The notes under the pieces are model-generated. The model was not told the DNA's origin and made no database searches. It saw only the letters and a list, made by a program, of their open reading frames with translations. From Flagellimonas sp. MMG031 (GTDB taxonomy: Bacteria > Bacteroidota > Bacteroidia > Flavobacteriales > Flavobacteriaceae), in NCBI RefSeq assembly GCF_040112705.1, contig NZ_CP157804.1:3404001-3468000 (forward strand): DNA of 64,000 bases, written 5' to 3'. This document shows positions 1 through 8,474 of the stretch, one piece after another. Within the stretch, counting starts at the first letter, position 1, and the number at the start of each line of letters is the position of its first letter. The position numbers and the translations under genes are program-made.

Positions 1-63
1 TTCAGGGAGCTGAAACGCTTGGAAAAGAAGAATGAACTAGCCTACTACTTGGTGATGCCGTAG
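1..63 (+). CDS. possible C-terminal end of an unidentified protein (partial)
   Basis: The + strand is open in frame 1 from the window edge to a TAG at 61-63, giving about 20 residues that are charged and then hydrophobic. If real, it is the tail of a gene entering from the left, and its last 19 bases overlap the end of the convergent glycosyltransferase. A competing reading is frame 3, which stops at 33-35 and would leave no overlap. The fragment is too short to assign to any family. Confidence 0.25.
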   Translation, partial: FRELKRLEKKNELAYYLVMP

Positions 64-878
64 TGTGTCCACACCAATTTTTGAGACCTTGTCTCTTTTC
101 GGATAGCCTGATTTTTAGCAATGGATTCCGGTGTTTTATAACCCCTTTTGTGGTCTAAGTGCACACAAACCGCGCTATAACGCAGCTGTTTGGATTTAAT
201 CCCAAAATTAAATAATCGTTCGCCCAATTCACGATCTTGACCTCCGTACTGCATTCGCTCATCAAAGCCGTTCACATTCAAAATATCCTTTTTCCAGCCC
301 GATGAATTATGGCCGTTCCAACTGGCGTTGGTCGGGGTAATGGTATTCAGCAGTTTGGAAATCATACCACTGGCAGTAAGTTTGTTGTTCTTAAAGGTTT
401 TGGGTATCCCTTTTGCCTTTAGCCAATTAATATCGAAGCAATTCTGTTCTTCAATATCTTCCAAAGTGATCATTTTGGAAATGTTCATGGGCAACATATA
501 ATACCCCCCAGAAATAAAGTAACCCGGTTCTTTATTGATGTAATGCACCTCGACAAAATCTTCCCGAGGAATACAGTCACCATCTGTCATAATAATGTAG
601 TCCGCGCTGCAGGCTTCCACCGCCTTGTTCAGTATACGTGATTTTTGAAAACCATCGTCCTCCTGCCACACATGCACAATTTTGTAAAAGACCTTTTCAG
701 ATAGCTCCTCCAACAATTGTTTGGTCTTGGGACCCGAGCCATCATCGGCCACCACCACCTCAAAATCCTTAAAGATTTGGCAATTGAAGCCCCACAACAC
801 TTTCTTTAGCCACTCCTCGGCGTTATAAGTGCTGATAATAACCGATATTTTTGGTGATTCTGTTTCCTCTGGGCTCAT
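45..878 (-). CDS. family 2 glycosyltransferase
   Basis: A 277-residue GT-A fold glycosyltransferase, probably cytoplasmic or membrane-associated, moving a sugar from a nucleotide sugar to a cell-surface glycan. The N-terminus has the GT2 signature (VIISTYN near residue 13), followed by VADDGSG near 44-49 and a DGD metal-binding motif at about 99-101. The C-terminal GGQDRELGERL segment resembles the acidic motif of galactosyltransferase-type C-terminal domains (Glyco_transf_7C). The start is ATG at 878, with a TATTTTTG -7 box just upstream. It is divergent from the next glycosyltransferase. Acceptor and sugar cannot be read from the sequence. Confidence 0.85.
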   Translation of the reverse strand: MSPEETESPKISVIISTYNAEEWLKKVLWGFNCQIFKDFEVVVADDGSGPKTKQLLEELSEKVFYKIVHVWQEDDGFQKSRILNKAVEACSADYIIMTDGDCIPREDFVEVHYINKEPGYFISGGYYMLPMNISKMITLEDIEEQNCFDINWLKAKGIPKTFKNNKLTASGMISKLLNTITPTNASWNGHNSSGWKKDILNVNGFDERMQYGGQDRELGERLFNFGIKSKQLRYSAVCVHLDHKRGYKTPESIAKNQAIRKETRSQKLVWTHYGITK

Positions 879-883
879 CTGGA

Positions 884-926
884 CAAAAATAGAAATATTA
901 AATGTTATCTCATATCCTTAATTTTG
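884..926. promoter_or_regulatory. divergent promoters between two glycosyltransferases
   Basis: Two Bacteroidota-type -7 boxes (TAnnTTTG) lie back to back: TATTTTTG on the minus strand at 884-891, serving the leftward gene, and TAATTTTG on the plus strand at 919-926, serving the rightward gene. I see no clear TTTG -33 element at 19-21 bases for either, so strength is uncertain. Confidence 0.45.
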
Positions 927-944
927 TGATTCTAAACTTCCAGA

Positions 945-1772
945 ATGAAGGTCAAGGAAATTCCAGTTTCACTTTTTCATCAAGCCAAGTTATCCTGGCA
1001 ATCGCAGCGAAAGCTCATCGCTAACAAAAAGCAGGTCCCGGTCATCGTTTCCTTGGCTTCGATTCCTTCCAGACTAGGTATCGTACATCTTACCATCCGC
1101 AGCATACTCAATCAGGATGTGCTACCAGAGAAAATAGTGCTTTGGCTTCATGAAGATTTGAAGGACAGCATACCCAAATCACTGAACGTTTTGGTAGGCG
1201 ACCTTTTTTCCATCAAATATGCAGACTATTTCAGCTCACACAGAAAATTGGTAGAACCCCTAAAACTGTATCCCAATAAAATAATCATTACCTGTGATGA
1301 CGATATGATGTACCGAAAAAACTGGTTGTCCAAACTCTATCAGGCCCATGAAAACCATCCCGACCATATTGTAGCCAACCAAACGCGTTGCATTACTTAC
1401 GGTAGCGATGGGGAACTCCTTTCCTACAAGGCGTGGAAACCGAACGAATCGGGATGCCAAAACCCATTATTGACACTCCCCATTGGTGCCGGAGGCACCT
1501 TATACCCGCCCGATTCCATGGATAAAACGGTTTTTAACCAAGAATTGTTCCTACAACTCACCCCAAAAGCCGATGATCTTTGGTTTAAGGCGATGGGACT
1601 CTTAAAAGGCACCAAATCCATTCAGGCCCAGAACAGCGGAAAGGAACCTATCCCGATTTGGGGGTCGCAGAAAGTTTCCCTGAAGAAAGGTAATATTGGT
1701 ATGGACAAAAACAGAACACAATGGCAGGCATTGACCGACCATTTTCAACTAAAATTCGAAAACATTGATTGA
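945..1772 (+). CDS. putative glycosyltransferase (DDD motif)
   Basis: A 275-residue protein that looks like a GT-A type glycosyltransferase. A beta strand plus serine-rich loop (VIVSLASIPSR, about residues 33-43) is followed by a DDD motif at 118-120 after a hydrophobic strand, the expected position of the metal and nucleotide-sugar site. There is no signal peptide or membrane segment. The short 5' leader begins after a TAATTTTG box. Its last 8 bases overlap the TTG-initiated tsaC gene, so the two are probably co-transcribed. The substrate is unknown, and the family assignment is weaker than for the divergent neighbour. Confidence 0.7.
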   Translation: MKVKEIPVSLFHQAKLSWQSQRKLIANKKQVPVIVSLASIPSRLGIVHLTIRSILNQDVLPEKIVLWLHEDLKDSIPKSLNVLVGDLFSIKYADYFSSHRKLVEPLKLYPNKIIITCDDDMMYRKNWLSKLYQAHENHPDHIVANQTRCITYGSDGELLSYKAWKPNESGCQNPLLTLPIGAGGTLYPPDSMDKTVFNQELFLQLTPKADDLWFKAMGLLKGTKSIQAQNSGKEPIPIWGSQKVSLKKGNIGMDKNRTQWQALTDHFQLKFENID

Positions 1773-2325
1773 AGAAATCAACAACTGTGTTAAGGTCCTA
1801 CAAGAGGGCGGACTCATTGTCTACCCCACCGATACCGTTTGGGGCATTGGCTGCGACGCTACCAACCCCGAAGCGGTGCAAAAAATATATGCCCTAAAAA
1901 AACGGGAAAGTTCCAAACCGCTCATCTGTTTAGTTGCCAACCAAGCAATGCTGGAACGCCATGTAAAGGAAGTTCCCGATGTAGCTTATGATATCATGGA
2001 CTTCGCCACCAAGCCCACCACCATTATTTTTGACCAACCCTTGGGCGTTGCGAAGAACCTGGTGGCCGAAGACAACACTTTGGGTATACGGGTCGCTTCA
2101 GATAAATTTTGCCAATACCTCATCAATAAATTCAGGAAACCCATCGTCTCCACTTCGGCCAATATTTCAGGCCAACCCCACCCAAAACAATTCAACGATA
2201 TTCAACCAGAAATTTTAAAAGGAGTGGACTATGTGGTAAATTTGCAAAATGAAAATTTCAACCCTTCCCCCTCCTCTATCATTAAGTTGAGCAACGACGG
2301 ACAGGTGAAGGTGATACGGGAATAA
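1765..2325 (+). CDS. tsaC: L-threonylcarbamoyladenylate synthase (TsaC/Sua5/YrdC)
   Basis: Makes threonylcarbamoyl-AMP from threonine, bicarbonate and ATP, the first step of t6A37 modification of ANN-decoding tRNAs. The 186 residues match the single YrdC domain: PTDTVWGIGCDA near residue 21, KKRESSKPL near 45, and STSANISGQP near 130, which line the nucleotide pocket. It lacks the Sua5 C-terminal domain, so it is the short TsaC form. The start is TTG at 1765, inside the stop region of the preceding gene. No ATG fits the conserved N-terminus, and the overlap suggests translational coupling. The cca-type gene follows after 2 bases. Confidence 0.93.
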   Translation: MIEEINNCVKVLQEGGLIVYPTDTVWGIGCDATNPEAVQKIYALKKRESSKPLICLVANQAMLERHVKEVPDVAYDIMDFATKPTTIIFDQPLGVAKNLVAEDNTLGIRVASDKFCQYLINKFRKPIVSTSANISGQPHPKQFNDIQPEILKGVDYVVNLQNENFNPSPSSIIKLSNDGQVKVIRE

Positions 2326-2327
2326 CA

Positions 2328-3758
2328 ATGGCGAAGGAATTCCATACAAAGGCAATACAACACCCTATTTTTAAACTCATTGGCGAAGCTTCGGACGAGC
2401 TGGGCATGGATGCCTATGTTATCGGGGGATTTGTCCGCGATTACTTTTTAAAACGTGGCACCCCAAAGGATATCGACATCGTGGCCATCGGAAGTGGTAT
2501 CGAGCTGGCAAACAAAGTAGCCTCCAAACTACAGGGCAAGCCCGAGATATCGGTTTTCAAAAATTTTGGGACCGCCATGATCAAATACAAAGACCTTGAA
2601 CTGGAATTCGTGGGCGCTCGCAAGGAAAGCTATAATCAGGATAGTCGAAAACCCATTGTGGAAGATGGCACCTTGGAAGATGACCAAAATCGTAGGGACT
2701 TTACCATCAATGCCATGGCCTTGGCGCTGAACTCATCCAATTTTGGAGAGCTTTTAGACCCCTTCGATGGTTTGGCCGATTTGGACAGACAACTGATTCG
2801 CACACCGTTGGAGCCCGGAATTACCTATTCCGATGACCCTTTGCGGATGATGCGCGCCATTCGCTTTGCGACCCAACTCCATTTTACAATTGAACTGCCC
2901 TCCTTACAGGCCATTGCAGAAAACAAGGAGCGCATTAAAATTGTGTCCAAGGAGCGCATTGTGGACGAACTCCATAAGATTTTGATGAGTTCCCAGCCCT
3001 CCCTTGGCTTTAAACTGATGCACCAAACCGAATTGTTGCCGCTCATTTTACCAGAGCTAACAGCACTGCAAGGCATCGAGGAAAAGGAAGGGCAACGCCA
3101 TAAAGACAATTTCTGGCATACCCTTGAAGTGGTGGACAATATTGCGGAAACCACAGACAACCTTTGGTTGCGCTGGGCCGCCCTGCTGCACGATATTGGT
3201 AAGGCACCTACCAAAAAGTTCCACAAAAAAATCGGGTGGACCTTCCATGCACACGAATTTGTGGGGGCAAAAATGGTGTACAAACTCTTCAAAAGGTTAC
3301 GGATGCCCTTGAACGAAAAGATGAAATTCGTTCAAAAAATGGTATTGATGAGTTCCAGACCCATCATCCTATCCGAAGACCACGTAACCGATTCTGCGGT
3401 TCGACGCTTGGTGTTCGATGCGGGAGAGCATGTGGAGGACCTAATGACCTTATGCGAAGCCGACATCACGACCAAAAACCCGAAGAAACAAAGAAAGTAC
3501 AAGAACAATTTTAAGATAGTTCGACAAAAAATAGAGGAAGTTGAGGAAAGGGACCATATCCGAAACTTCCAGCCACCGGTTTCGGGAGAGGAAATCATGA
3601 AAACCTTCAACCTGAAACCCTCAAAAGAAATTGGGATCATTAAAGAGGCCATAAAAGAGGCCATATTGGAAGGTGAAATTCCTAACGAGTATGAAGCTGC
3701 CTACGACTTTATGTTGGAAAAAGGCAAGAAAATGAACCTTAAAGTCCACTCCGAATGA
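2328..3758 (+). CDS. CCA-adding tRNA nucleotidyltransferase with HD domain
   Basis: Adds or repairs the 3'-CCA end of tRNAs. The 476 residues contain the class II nucleotidyltransferase head: GG at 33-34 and the catalytic DID at 48-50, then RRDFTINAM near 122-130. Next come the tRNA-binding neck and body, then an HD phosphohydrolase domain (LLHDIGKAP, HD at 288-289) with the upstream histidine of the HD family (HTLEVV near 264). The gene follows tsaC by 2 bases and its stop overlaps the heme A synthase start (ATGA), so tsaC-cca-ctaA form a translation and respiration operon. A poly(A) polymerase role is possible but less likely. Confidence 0.9.
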   Translation: MAKEFHTKAIQHPIFKLIGEASDELGMDAYVIGGFVRDYFLKRGTPKDIDIVAIGSGIELANKVASKLQGKPEISVFKNFGTAMIKYKDLELEFVGARKESYNQDSRKPIVEDGTLEDDQNRRDFTINAMALALNSSNFGELLDPFDGLADLDRQLIRTPLEPGITYSDDPLRMMRAIRFATQLHFTIELPSLQAIAENKERIKIVSKERIVDELHKILMSSQPSLGFKLMHQTELLPLILPELTALQGIEEKEGQRHKDNFWHTLEVVDNIAETTDNLWLRWAALLHDIGKAPTKKFHKKIGWTFHAHEFVGAKMVYKLFKRLRMPLNEKMKFVQKMVLMSSRPIILSEDHVTDSAVRRLVFDAGEHVEDLMTLCEADITTKNPKKQRKYKNNFKIVRQKIEEVEERDHIRNFQPPVSGEEIMKTFNLKPSKEIGIIKEAIKEAILEGEIPNEYEAAYDFMLEKGKKMNLKVHSE

Positions 3759-4768
3759 AAACGAACAAAGCTGTTGTGTATTGGTTGCTGACAGGATGTT
3801 TTCTCATCTTTGTCATGGTTTTGGTGGGCGGCATCACGCGCCTCACCCACTCTGGTCTCTCCATCTCCGATTATAAGCTTATCCAGGGTACCATCCCACC
3901 CATGAACGAGCAGGAATGGGAGGAAGCCTTTGAGCTGTACAAGCAATATCCGGAGTACCAAAAGCTTAATTATCATTTTGGTATTGAGGAATTTAAGGAT
4001 ATCTATTTTTGGGAATGGCTGCATCGGGTCATCGGTAGATTTATCGGCATTGTGTTCATTCTGCCCTTCCTCTACTTTTTGTTCACCAAAAAACTGGACA
4101 AGTCGACCATCAAAAAATGTTTGATTTTGCTCTTTATGGGCGGATTCCAAGGGTTCTTGGGTTGGTACATGGTAAAGAGTGGTCTTGTGGACCGCCCGGA
4201 TGTATCGCACTATAGGTTGGCGGCCCACCTCACCACGGCCTTCCTCACCTTCGCCTATAGTTTATGGGTGGCGTTGGACCTTATCTATCCCCAAAAAAAG
4301 GAAATCCACAAAGGCATCCGAAACCTCATCAGAGCAGGATTGGTAGTGCTTCTTATACAAATTATCTGGGGAGCCTTTGTAGCGGGATTGGATGCAGGTT
4401 TTATCCATAACCATTGGCCCTTGATGAACGAAGGAAAACTGATGCATGAAACCGTTTACATTGAACAACAACCTGTCATCAAGAATTTTATCGAAGGAAG
4501 AAGTGGTGTACAATTTGTACACCGTTATTTGGCCTATGTTGTGGTGGGCTTCATTCTTTTGATATGGTTCAGGACACGGAAAATAGCGACCACACCAATT
4601 CAGGAAAATGGACTAAAAGCACTTTTGGTCATGATGTTTGTGCAGTTTTTACTGGGTGTGCTCACCTTGATCTATGCCGTTCCCATTTGGTTGGGGGTAG
4701 TGCATCAAATCGGGGCATTTTTCCTTTTGGCGGCCATGACTTTTACCTTGCACCGGTTCAGCAAATAA
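3755..4768 (+). CDS. ctaA: heme A synthase (COX15/CtaA)
   Basis: Oxidises the C8 methyl of heme O to a formyl group, making heme A for aa3-type cytochrome oxidase in the inner membrane. The 337-residue protein has eight predicted hydrophobic helices and the COX15 hallmarks: GGITRLTHSGLSI near residues 24-36 and the conserved histidines in WLHRVIGR, HTT/HLTTAF, HNHWPLM and VQFVHRYLAY, which coordinate the two hemes. It overlaps the preceding cca-type gene by 4 bases. The length and a long loop between helices 1 and 2 fit the COX15-like (type 2) group rather than the short Bacillus form. Confidence 0.93.
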   Translation: MKTNKAVVYWLLTGCFLIFVMVLVGGITRLTHSGLSISDYKLIQGTIPPMNEQEWEEAFELYKQYPEYQKLNYHFGIEEFKDIYFWEWLHRVIGRFIGIVFILPFLYFLFTKKLDKSTIKKCLILLFMGGFQGFLGWYMVKSGLVDRPDVSHYRLAAHLTTAFLTFAYSLWVALDLIYPQKKEIHKGIRNLIRAGLVVLLIQIIWGAFVAGLDAGFIHNHWPLMNEGKLMHETVYIEQQPVIKNFIEGRSGVQFVHRYLAYVVVGFILLIWFRTRKIATTPIQENGLKALLVMMFVQFLLGVLTLIYAVPIWLGVVHQIGAFFLLAAMTFTLHRFSK

Positions 4769-4781
4769 GGTCTAATTATTG

Positions 4782-4789
4782 TACCTTTG
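4782..4789 (+). promoter_or_regulatory. -7 box for the pRiA4b-like gene
   Basis: TACCTTTG matches TAnnTTTG and lies 22 bases before the ATG at 4812, implying a leader of roughly 15 bases. No convincing -33 TTTG is seen. Confidence 0.45.
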
Positions 4790-4811
4790 AACCCACTTTA
4801 AAATTTGATGG

Positions 4812-5315
4812 ATGATTTATAAAATCAGGATAATACTTGATGCTGAGGAAGATATCTTTCGGGATATCGAAATTGAGGACCAGAGTAATCTGGAGGATTT
4901 CCATAATGCCATAACCCAAGCTTTTGGTTTTGAGGGAAGTGAAATGGCCTCCTTTTACACCTGTGACGAAGAATGGAACCAAGAAGAGGAAATTGCCCTG
5001 TTCGATATGAGCGAGAGCGGTTCCGATATCCGATTGATGAACGAAACATCCCTTGATGACGTTTTAACGGAGGACAACCCCAAAATGATCTACGTGTACG
5101 ACTTTTTTAGCATGTGGACCTTTTTTGTGGAACTTGCGGACATTGTGGAAAAGGAAGATGGACGGGTATATCCCAACCTACTGTTCACTTTTGGCGAACT
5201 GCCAGATGCCCCACCAGAAAAGCAGTTTGAAGCCAAGCCCAGTGAGGACGAAGGTGACTTTGACGACCTCTTGGACCGCTACGATGATATGGACTTTGAC
5301 GAAAACTGGAACTAA
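4812..5315 (+). CDS. plasmid pRiA4b ORF-3-like protein
   Basis: A 167-residue protein resembling the pRiA4b ORF-3 / IS1096 accessory fold. It opens with a beta strand of the kind MIYKIRIILD, then IFRDIEIEDQSNLEDFHNAI and a region around FYTCDEEW and LFDM. The last 30 residues are a very acidic tail rich in D and E. The molecular role of this family is not established, and despite the name there is no transposon or plasmid signature nearby. It lies 41 bases before the nucleoid-associated protein gene on the same strand, so the two may be co-transcribed. Confidence 0.75.
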   Translation: MIYKIRIILDAEEDIFRDIEIEDQSNLEDFHNAITQAFGFEGSEMASFYTCDEEWNQEEEIALFDMSESGSDIRLMNETSLDDVLTEDNPKMIYVYDFFSMWTFFVELADIVEKEDGRVYPNLLFTFGELPDAPPEKQFEAKPSEDEGDFDDLLDRYDDMDFDENWN

Positions 5316-5356
5316 ACCCCAAACTACGTTTTAACCTTTAACACCCTACCCAAAAA

Positions 5357-6415
5357 ATGCTAAACCTATATTCGGCCCAAATCGAGAGCATATCGCTGCA
5401 CCGCGTGGGCAATAAAAGCAAAAACGAATCCGCATTCCTATCTGCCGAACCCTTTTCACTGAACGATGAAATGGCCGGATTGCTCAAGGAATACTTTTTT
5501 AAGCCTTTTCGGGAAAAGGAGGAGAACTACTATAAGTTCAGTCACGAAGTGGATTTGGAATTCAATGAGGTTTGCGCTGCGGTAACGGGTATTTTTGAGA
5601 ACCCTTCGGATAACCATAGGCTTTCCAAAAAGATTACCACCCACCTTTTTGAACAATCGAACCACCCCCATATTAAAAGTGGGGAGGTATACGTGGTGCA
5701 TTTTTCGGATATGGTGATCGATAACCAAAAAACGGATGCCGTCGGGATTTTTAAAAGTGAATTGAAACACGATTTTCTGCAGTTTGAGGAAAAGGAACAC
5801 AACTTGGAAATCTTGATTCGACAAGGCATCAATATCAACAAACTGGATAAGGGCTGCATTGTTTTTAATGTGCAAAAGGAAGAAGGGTACAAAGTACTTT
5901 CGGTGGATAGCAATCGCTACGATGCCAAGTACTGGCTGGAGAACTTTTTAGGCGTAGCTCCCATGACCGATGAGAACTTTTACACCAAAAACTACCTAAA
6001 GTTTTGTCAAAACTTTGCCAAGGATGTGGTGCTTCCGGCGGAGGACAAACAACAGGAGGTGATGTTCATGAACCGCGCGGTGAACCACTTCGCGAAAAAC
6101 GACAATTTTGAGGAAACCTCATTTTTGAACGAGGTAATGGAAAACCCGGACCTGATTCCCGAGTTTAAGCACTACAAAGTGGAAAAAGGCCCCAAATATA
6201 GCATTGAGGACGTTTCCAATTTTGATATTGCCAATAAGGCGGTGAGTGATGCTCGTAAAAAAATCAAGAATGTCATCAATCTGGATACCAACATCCAAAT
6301 CAAGTTGGACTTTATCAACCCAGAATCCGCTGAAAAGTTTGTGGAAAAGGGATGGGACGAGGAGCGCCAGATGTACTACTATTTAGTGTACTTCAACAAG
6401 GAACAGAAAAGCTAG
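5357..6415 (+). CDS. nucleoid-associated protein (NdpA/YejK family)
   Basis: A 352-residue homologue of the 37-kDa nucleoid-associated proteins, cytoplasmic and DNA-associated. The N-terminal LYSAQIESISLHRVGNKS block and the central VVHFSDMVIDNQKTDAVGIFK block are characteristic, as is the C-terminal region following FDIANKAVS. Exact function in the nucleoid is not established for Bacteroidota members. The stop codon shares a CTAG with the stop of the convergent unknown gene, leaving no room for an intergenic terminator. Confidence 0.8.
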   Translation: MLNLYSAQIESISLHRVGNKSKNESAFLSAEPFSLNDEMAGLLKEYFFKPFREKEENYYKFSHEVDLEFNEVCAAVTGIFENPSDNHRLSKKITTHLFEQSNHPHIKSGEVYVVHFSDMVIDNQKTDAVGIFKSELKHDFLQFEEKEHNLEILIRQGININKLDKGCIVFNVQKEEGYKVLSVDSNRYDAKYWLENFLGVAPMTDENFYTKNYLKFCQNFAKDVVLPAEDKQQEVMFMNRAVNHFAKNDNFEETSFLNEVMENPDLIPEFKHYKVEKGPKYSIEDVSNFDIANKAVSDARKKIKNVINLDTNIQIKLDFINPESAEKFVEKGWDEERQMYYYLVYFNKEQKS

Positions 6416-7488
6416 AACTTTTTGTCGATAATCTGTTTCATGCTCACGTCTTCGTAATTTCGCTTCACGAAGTCAAGTGCATGGATAAGTACTTCTCCCA
6501 TAGTTTTGCTATCCCTAAAATTGATATCCCCCGTAAGGTCCAACAACTGACTTTTGAGCAATTCCGTGTTTTCGGATGGAGCAATGTTGTCCTCTTTGCA
6601 GACCTCCAATAGCCTTTTGAGCCTTCGGCCCCAACTCAATATCCGTTTGGCGATAATGGAGCGTTCCTCCACTATATATTGGTTCACCGAATCGACCGTT
6701 AATTTGCTCTGCACCAAATCGACCATCACCTTGTTTTCCTTAAAAAATTGGGGGCGGTACACCTTTATTTTTCCTTCGTAGCATTGCTGGTCAAAATCGA
6801 TGGCCCTGATTTTATAGTTCACGCTATCAAAATCGTGGGTAGGAACAATTACGTAGTTATACGAGCGCATATCGCCCAACAGGCGAATCATGCAACGCTC
6901 ATTGAACTTCACAAATTCCTTGGCAATTTGCGCCTTATCGAACTCGGAACATTCCGGTAGGTTCTTCTTGAAAAAAACATCCCCAGGGATGCCTACGATG
7001 TGTTCCTCGATAAGCGTATTTTCATAAATGACGAAGTTCAAGTTGTACGGAGATAGCATGTGCTCCAGTTCCAAACCATAAACACGGGAGGCATCGGTCT
7101 TCTTTACATAGAACAGGGTGTAGTTGTCGTTCAATATATTACGCACTTTGATTCGGAAAGGTTTCGAGTTCCCAAACGTGCAGTAATCCACATAGTCCAC
7201 ATTGAGATATTGGAAAATCTTATCACTACCATCCGATACAAAATTGGAATAGACCCTTTTCAGCGCCAAGTCGATTTCATCGCGATCGAACTCGGGATAA
7301 AAAACCCTTACCCATAGGGTATCCTCATCGTTGGCATCATAAACGGCAACACTTCCCGAGAACCGGAGCAGGTCATCATAATGGATGGGAATCTCAATCT
7401 TTCGATTGTAATATTCCAAGTATTCATCCAGCTCCTCGTTTATGGGATAAGCCGGTTTTTTCTTCGACATCAACTTTTCTTCGGACAT
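6412..7488 (-). CDS. conserved protein of unknown function (358 aa)
   Basis: I do not recognise a named family. The protein is soluble, with no signal peptide or membrane helices, and rich in aromatic and charged residues. After an N-terminal region it contains IRAIDFDQQCYEGK at about residues 227-240, reminiscent of the metal-binding strand of kinase-like folds. It is preceded by NERCMIRLLGDM and followed by a helical C-terminus. That resemblance is a guess. It is convergent with the nucleoid-associated gene and divergent from the ABC ATPase gene. The start at ATG 7488 could also be the internal ATG six codons later. Confidence 0.7.
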   Translation of the reverse strand: MSEEKLMSKKKPAYPINEELDEYLEYYNRKIEIPIHYDDLLRFSGSVAVYDANDEDTLWVRVFYPEFDRDEIDLALKRVYSNFVSDGSDKIFQYLNVDYVDYCTFGNSKPFRIKVRNILNDNYTLFYVKKTDASRVYGLELEHMLSPYNLNFVIYENTLIEEHIVGIPGDVFFKKNLPECSEFDKAQIAKEFVKFNERCMIRLLGDMRSYNYVIVPTHDFDSVNYKIRAIDFDQQCYEGKIKVYRPQFFKENKVMVDLVQSKLTVDSVNQYIVEERSIIAKRILSWGRRLKRLLEVCKEDNIAPSENTELLKSQLLDLTGDINFRDSKTMGEVLIHALDFVKRNYEDVSMKQIIDKKF

Positions 7489-7566
7489 TGTATTCGATTA
7501 TTTTGTAACAATTTTCACTAATCATCGTCAAGTTAGTATAAACCATTCAAAAAACGATAGCATCTT

Positions 7567-8463
7567 TTGGAAACAATACTTACCGTAAACCATCTCACCA
7601 AAAAATTTGGGTATCTCACCGCCGTGAAGGACCTTTCCTTTTCTATTGAAAAAGGGAATGTCTATGGCATTTTGGGACCCAATGGCAGTGGAAAATCTAC
7701 CACGCTGGGCATTATTCTCAATGTAGTCAACCGAACTTCAGGGGAATTCAGTTGGTTTGATGGCACCACCTCCACCCACGACGCCCTTAAAAAAGTAGGC
7801 GCCATTATCGAGCGTCCCAATTTTTATCCTTACATGGATGCCATCCAGAATTTGCGGTTGGTCTGTAAAATCAAGGATGTACCCGAAACCAAGATTCAAG
7901 AAAAATTGGAGTTGGTAGGTTTGTGGGACCGGCGCAACAGTAAGTTCAAGACCTATTCGTTGGGGATGAAGCAGCGTATGGCCATCGCCTCTGCCCTGCT
8001 CAACGACCCTGAAATCCTGATCTTGGACGAGCCTACCAACGGTTTGGACCCGCAAGGAATTCATCAGATTCGGGAAATCATTAAAAAAATTGCCGGTCAG
8101 GGCACTACCATCTTATTGGCTTCGCACCTGCTGGACGAGGTGGAAAAAGTATGTTCGCACGTTATCATTCTTCGAAAAGGGGAAAACCTATATTCTGGTC
8201 CAGTGGACAGTATGCTGGCAAGCCATGGCTTTTTTGAGCTGCGCTGTGACGATTTGGACCAATTGCAGTCACTTCTTGAAAAAAGTGCCAGTTTTGGAAA
8301 AATCGAAAACTTCAACGGAACGCTTACGGCTTATTTGAAAGAGGAAATGGATGCACAAAGTTTGAACAAAATGCTGTTCGATAAAGGCATTGTGCTGTCA
8401 CACCTCGTTAAAAGAAAAGAAAGCCTGGAAGAGCAATTTTTAACCCTGACCAAGAACCAATAA
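7567..8463 (+). CDS. ABC transporter ATP-binding protein
   Basis: ATPase subunit of a two-component ABC exporter. Walker A is GPNGSGKST at about 37-45, the signature loop is YSLGMKQRM, and Walker B is ILILDEPTNGLDP, followed by the H-loop ASHLLDEV. The 298 residues include a C-terminal extension of about 80 residues after the nucleotide-binding domain. The start is TTG; no ATG lies between the upstream divergent gene and the conserved METILTV N-terminus. The cognate permease begins 11 bases downstream. The family includes bacitracin and lantibiotic exporters, but the substrate is not evident here. Confidence 0.9.
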   Translation: METILTVNHLTKKFGYLTAVKDLSFSIEKGNVYGILGPNGSGKSTTLGIILNVVNRTSGEFSWFDGTTSTHDALKKVGAIIERPNFYPYMDAIQNLRLVCKIKDVPETKIQEKLELVGLWDRRNSKFKTYSLGMKQRMAIASALLNDPEILILDEPTNGLDPQGIHQIREIIKKIAGQGTTILLASHLLDEVEKVCSHVIILRKGENLYSGPVDSMLASHGFFELRCDDLDQLQSLLEKSASFGKIENFNGTLTAYLKEEMDAQSLNKMLFDKGIVLSHLVKRKESLEEQFLTLTKNQ

Positions 8464-8474
8464 TCAAAAAACGA

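Noticed and set aside
4812..5315. Possible transposon, because pRiA4b ORF-3-like proteins are named after IS/plasmid genes
   Set aside because: No transposase, terminal repeats or target-site duplication nearby; the protein is a stand-alone chromosomal gene.
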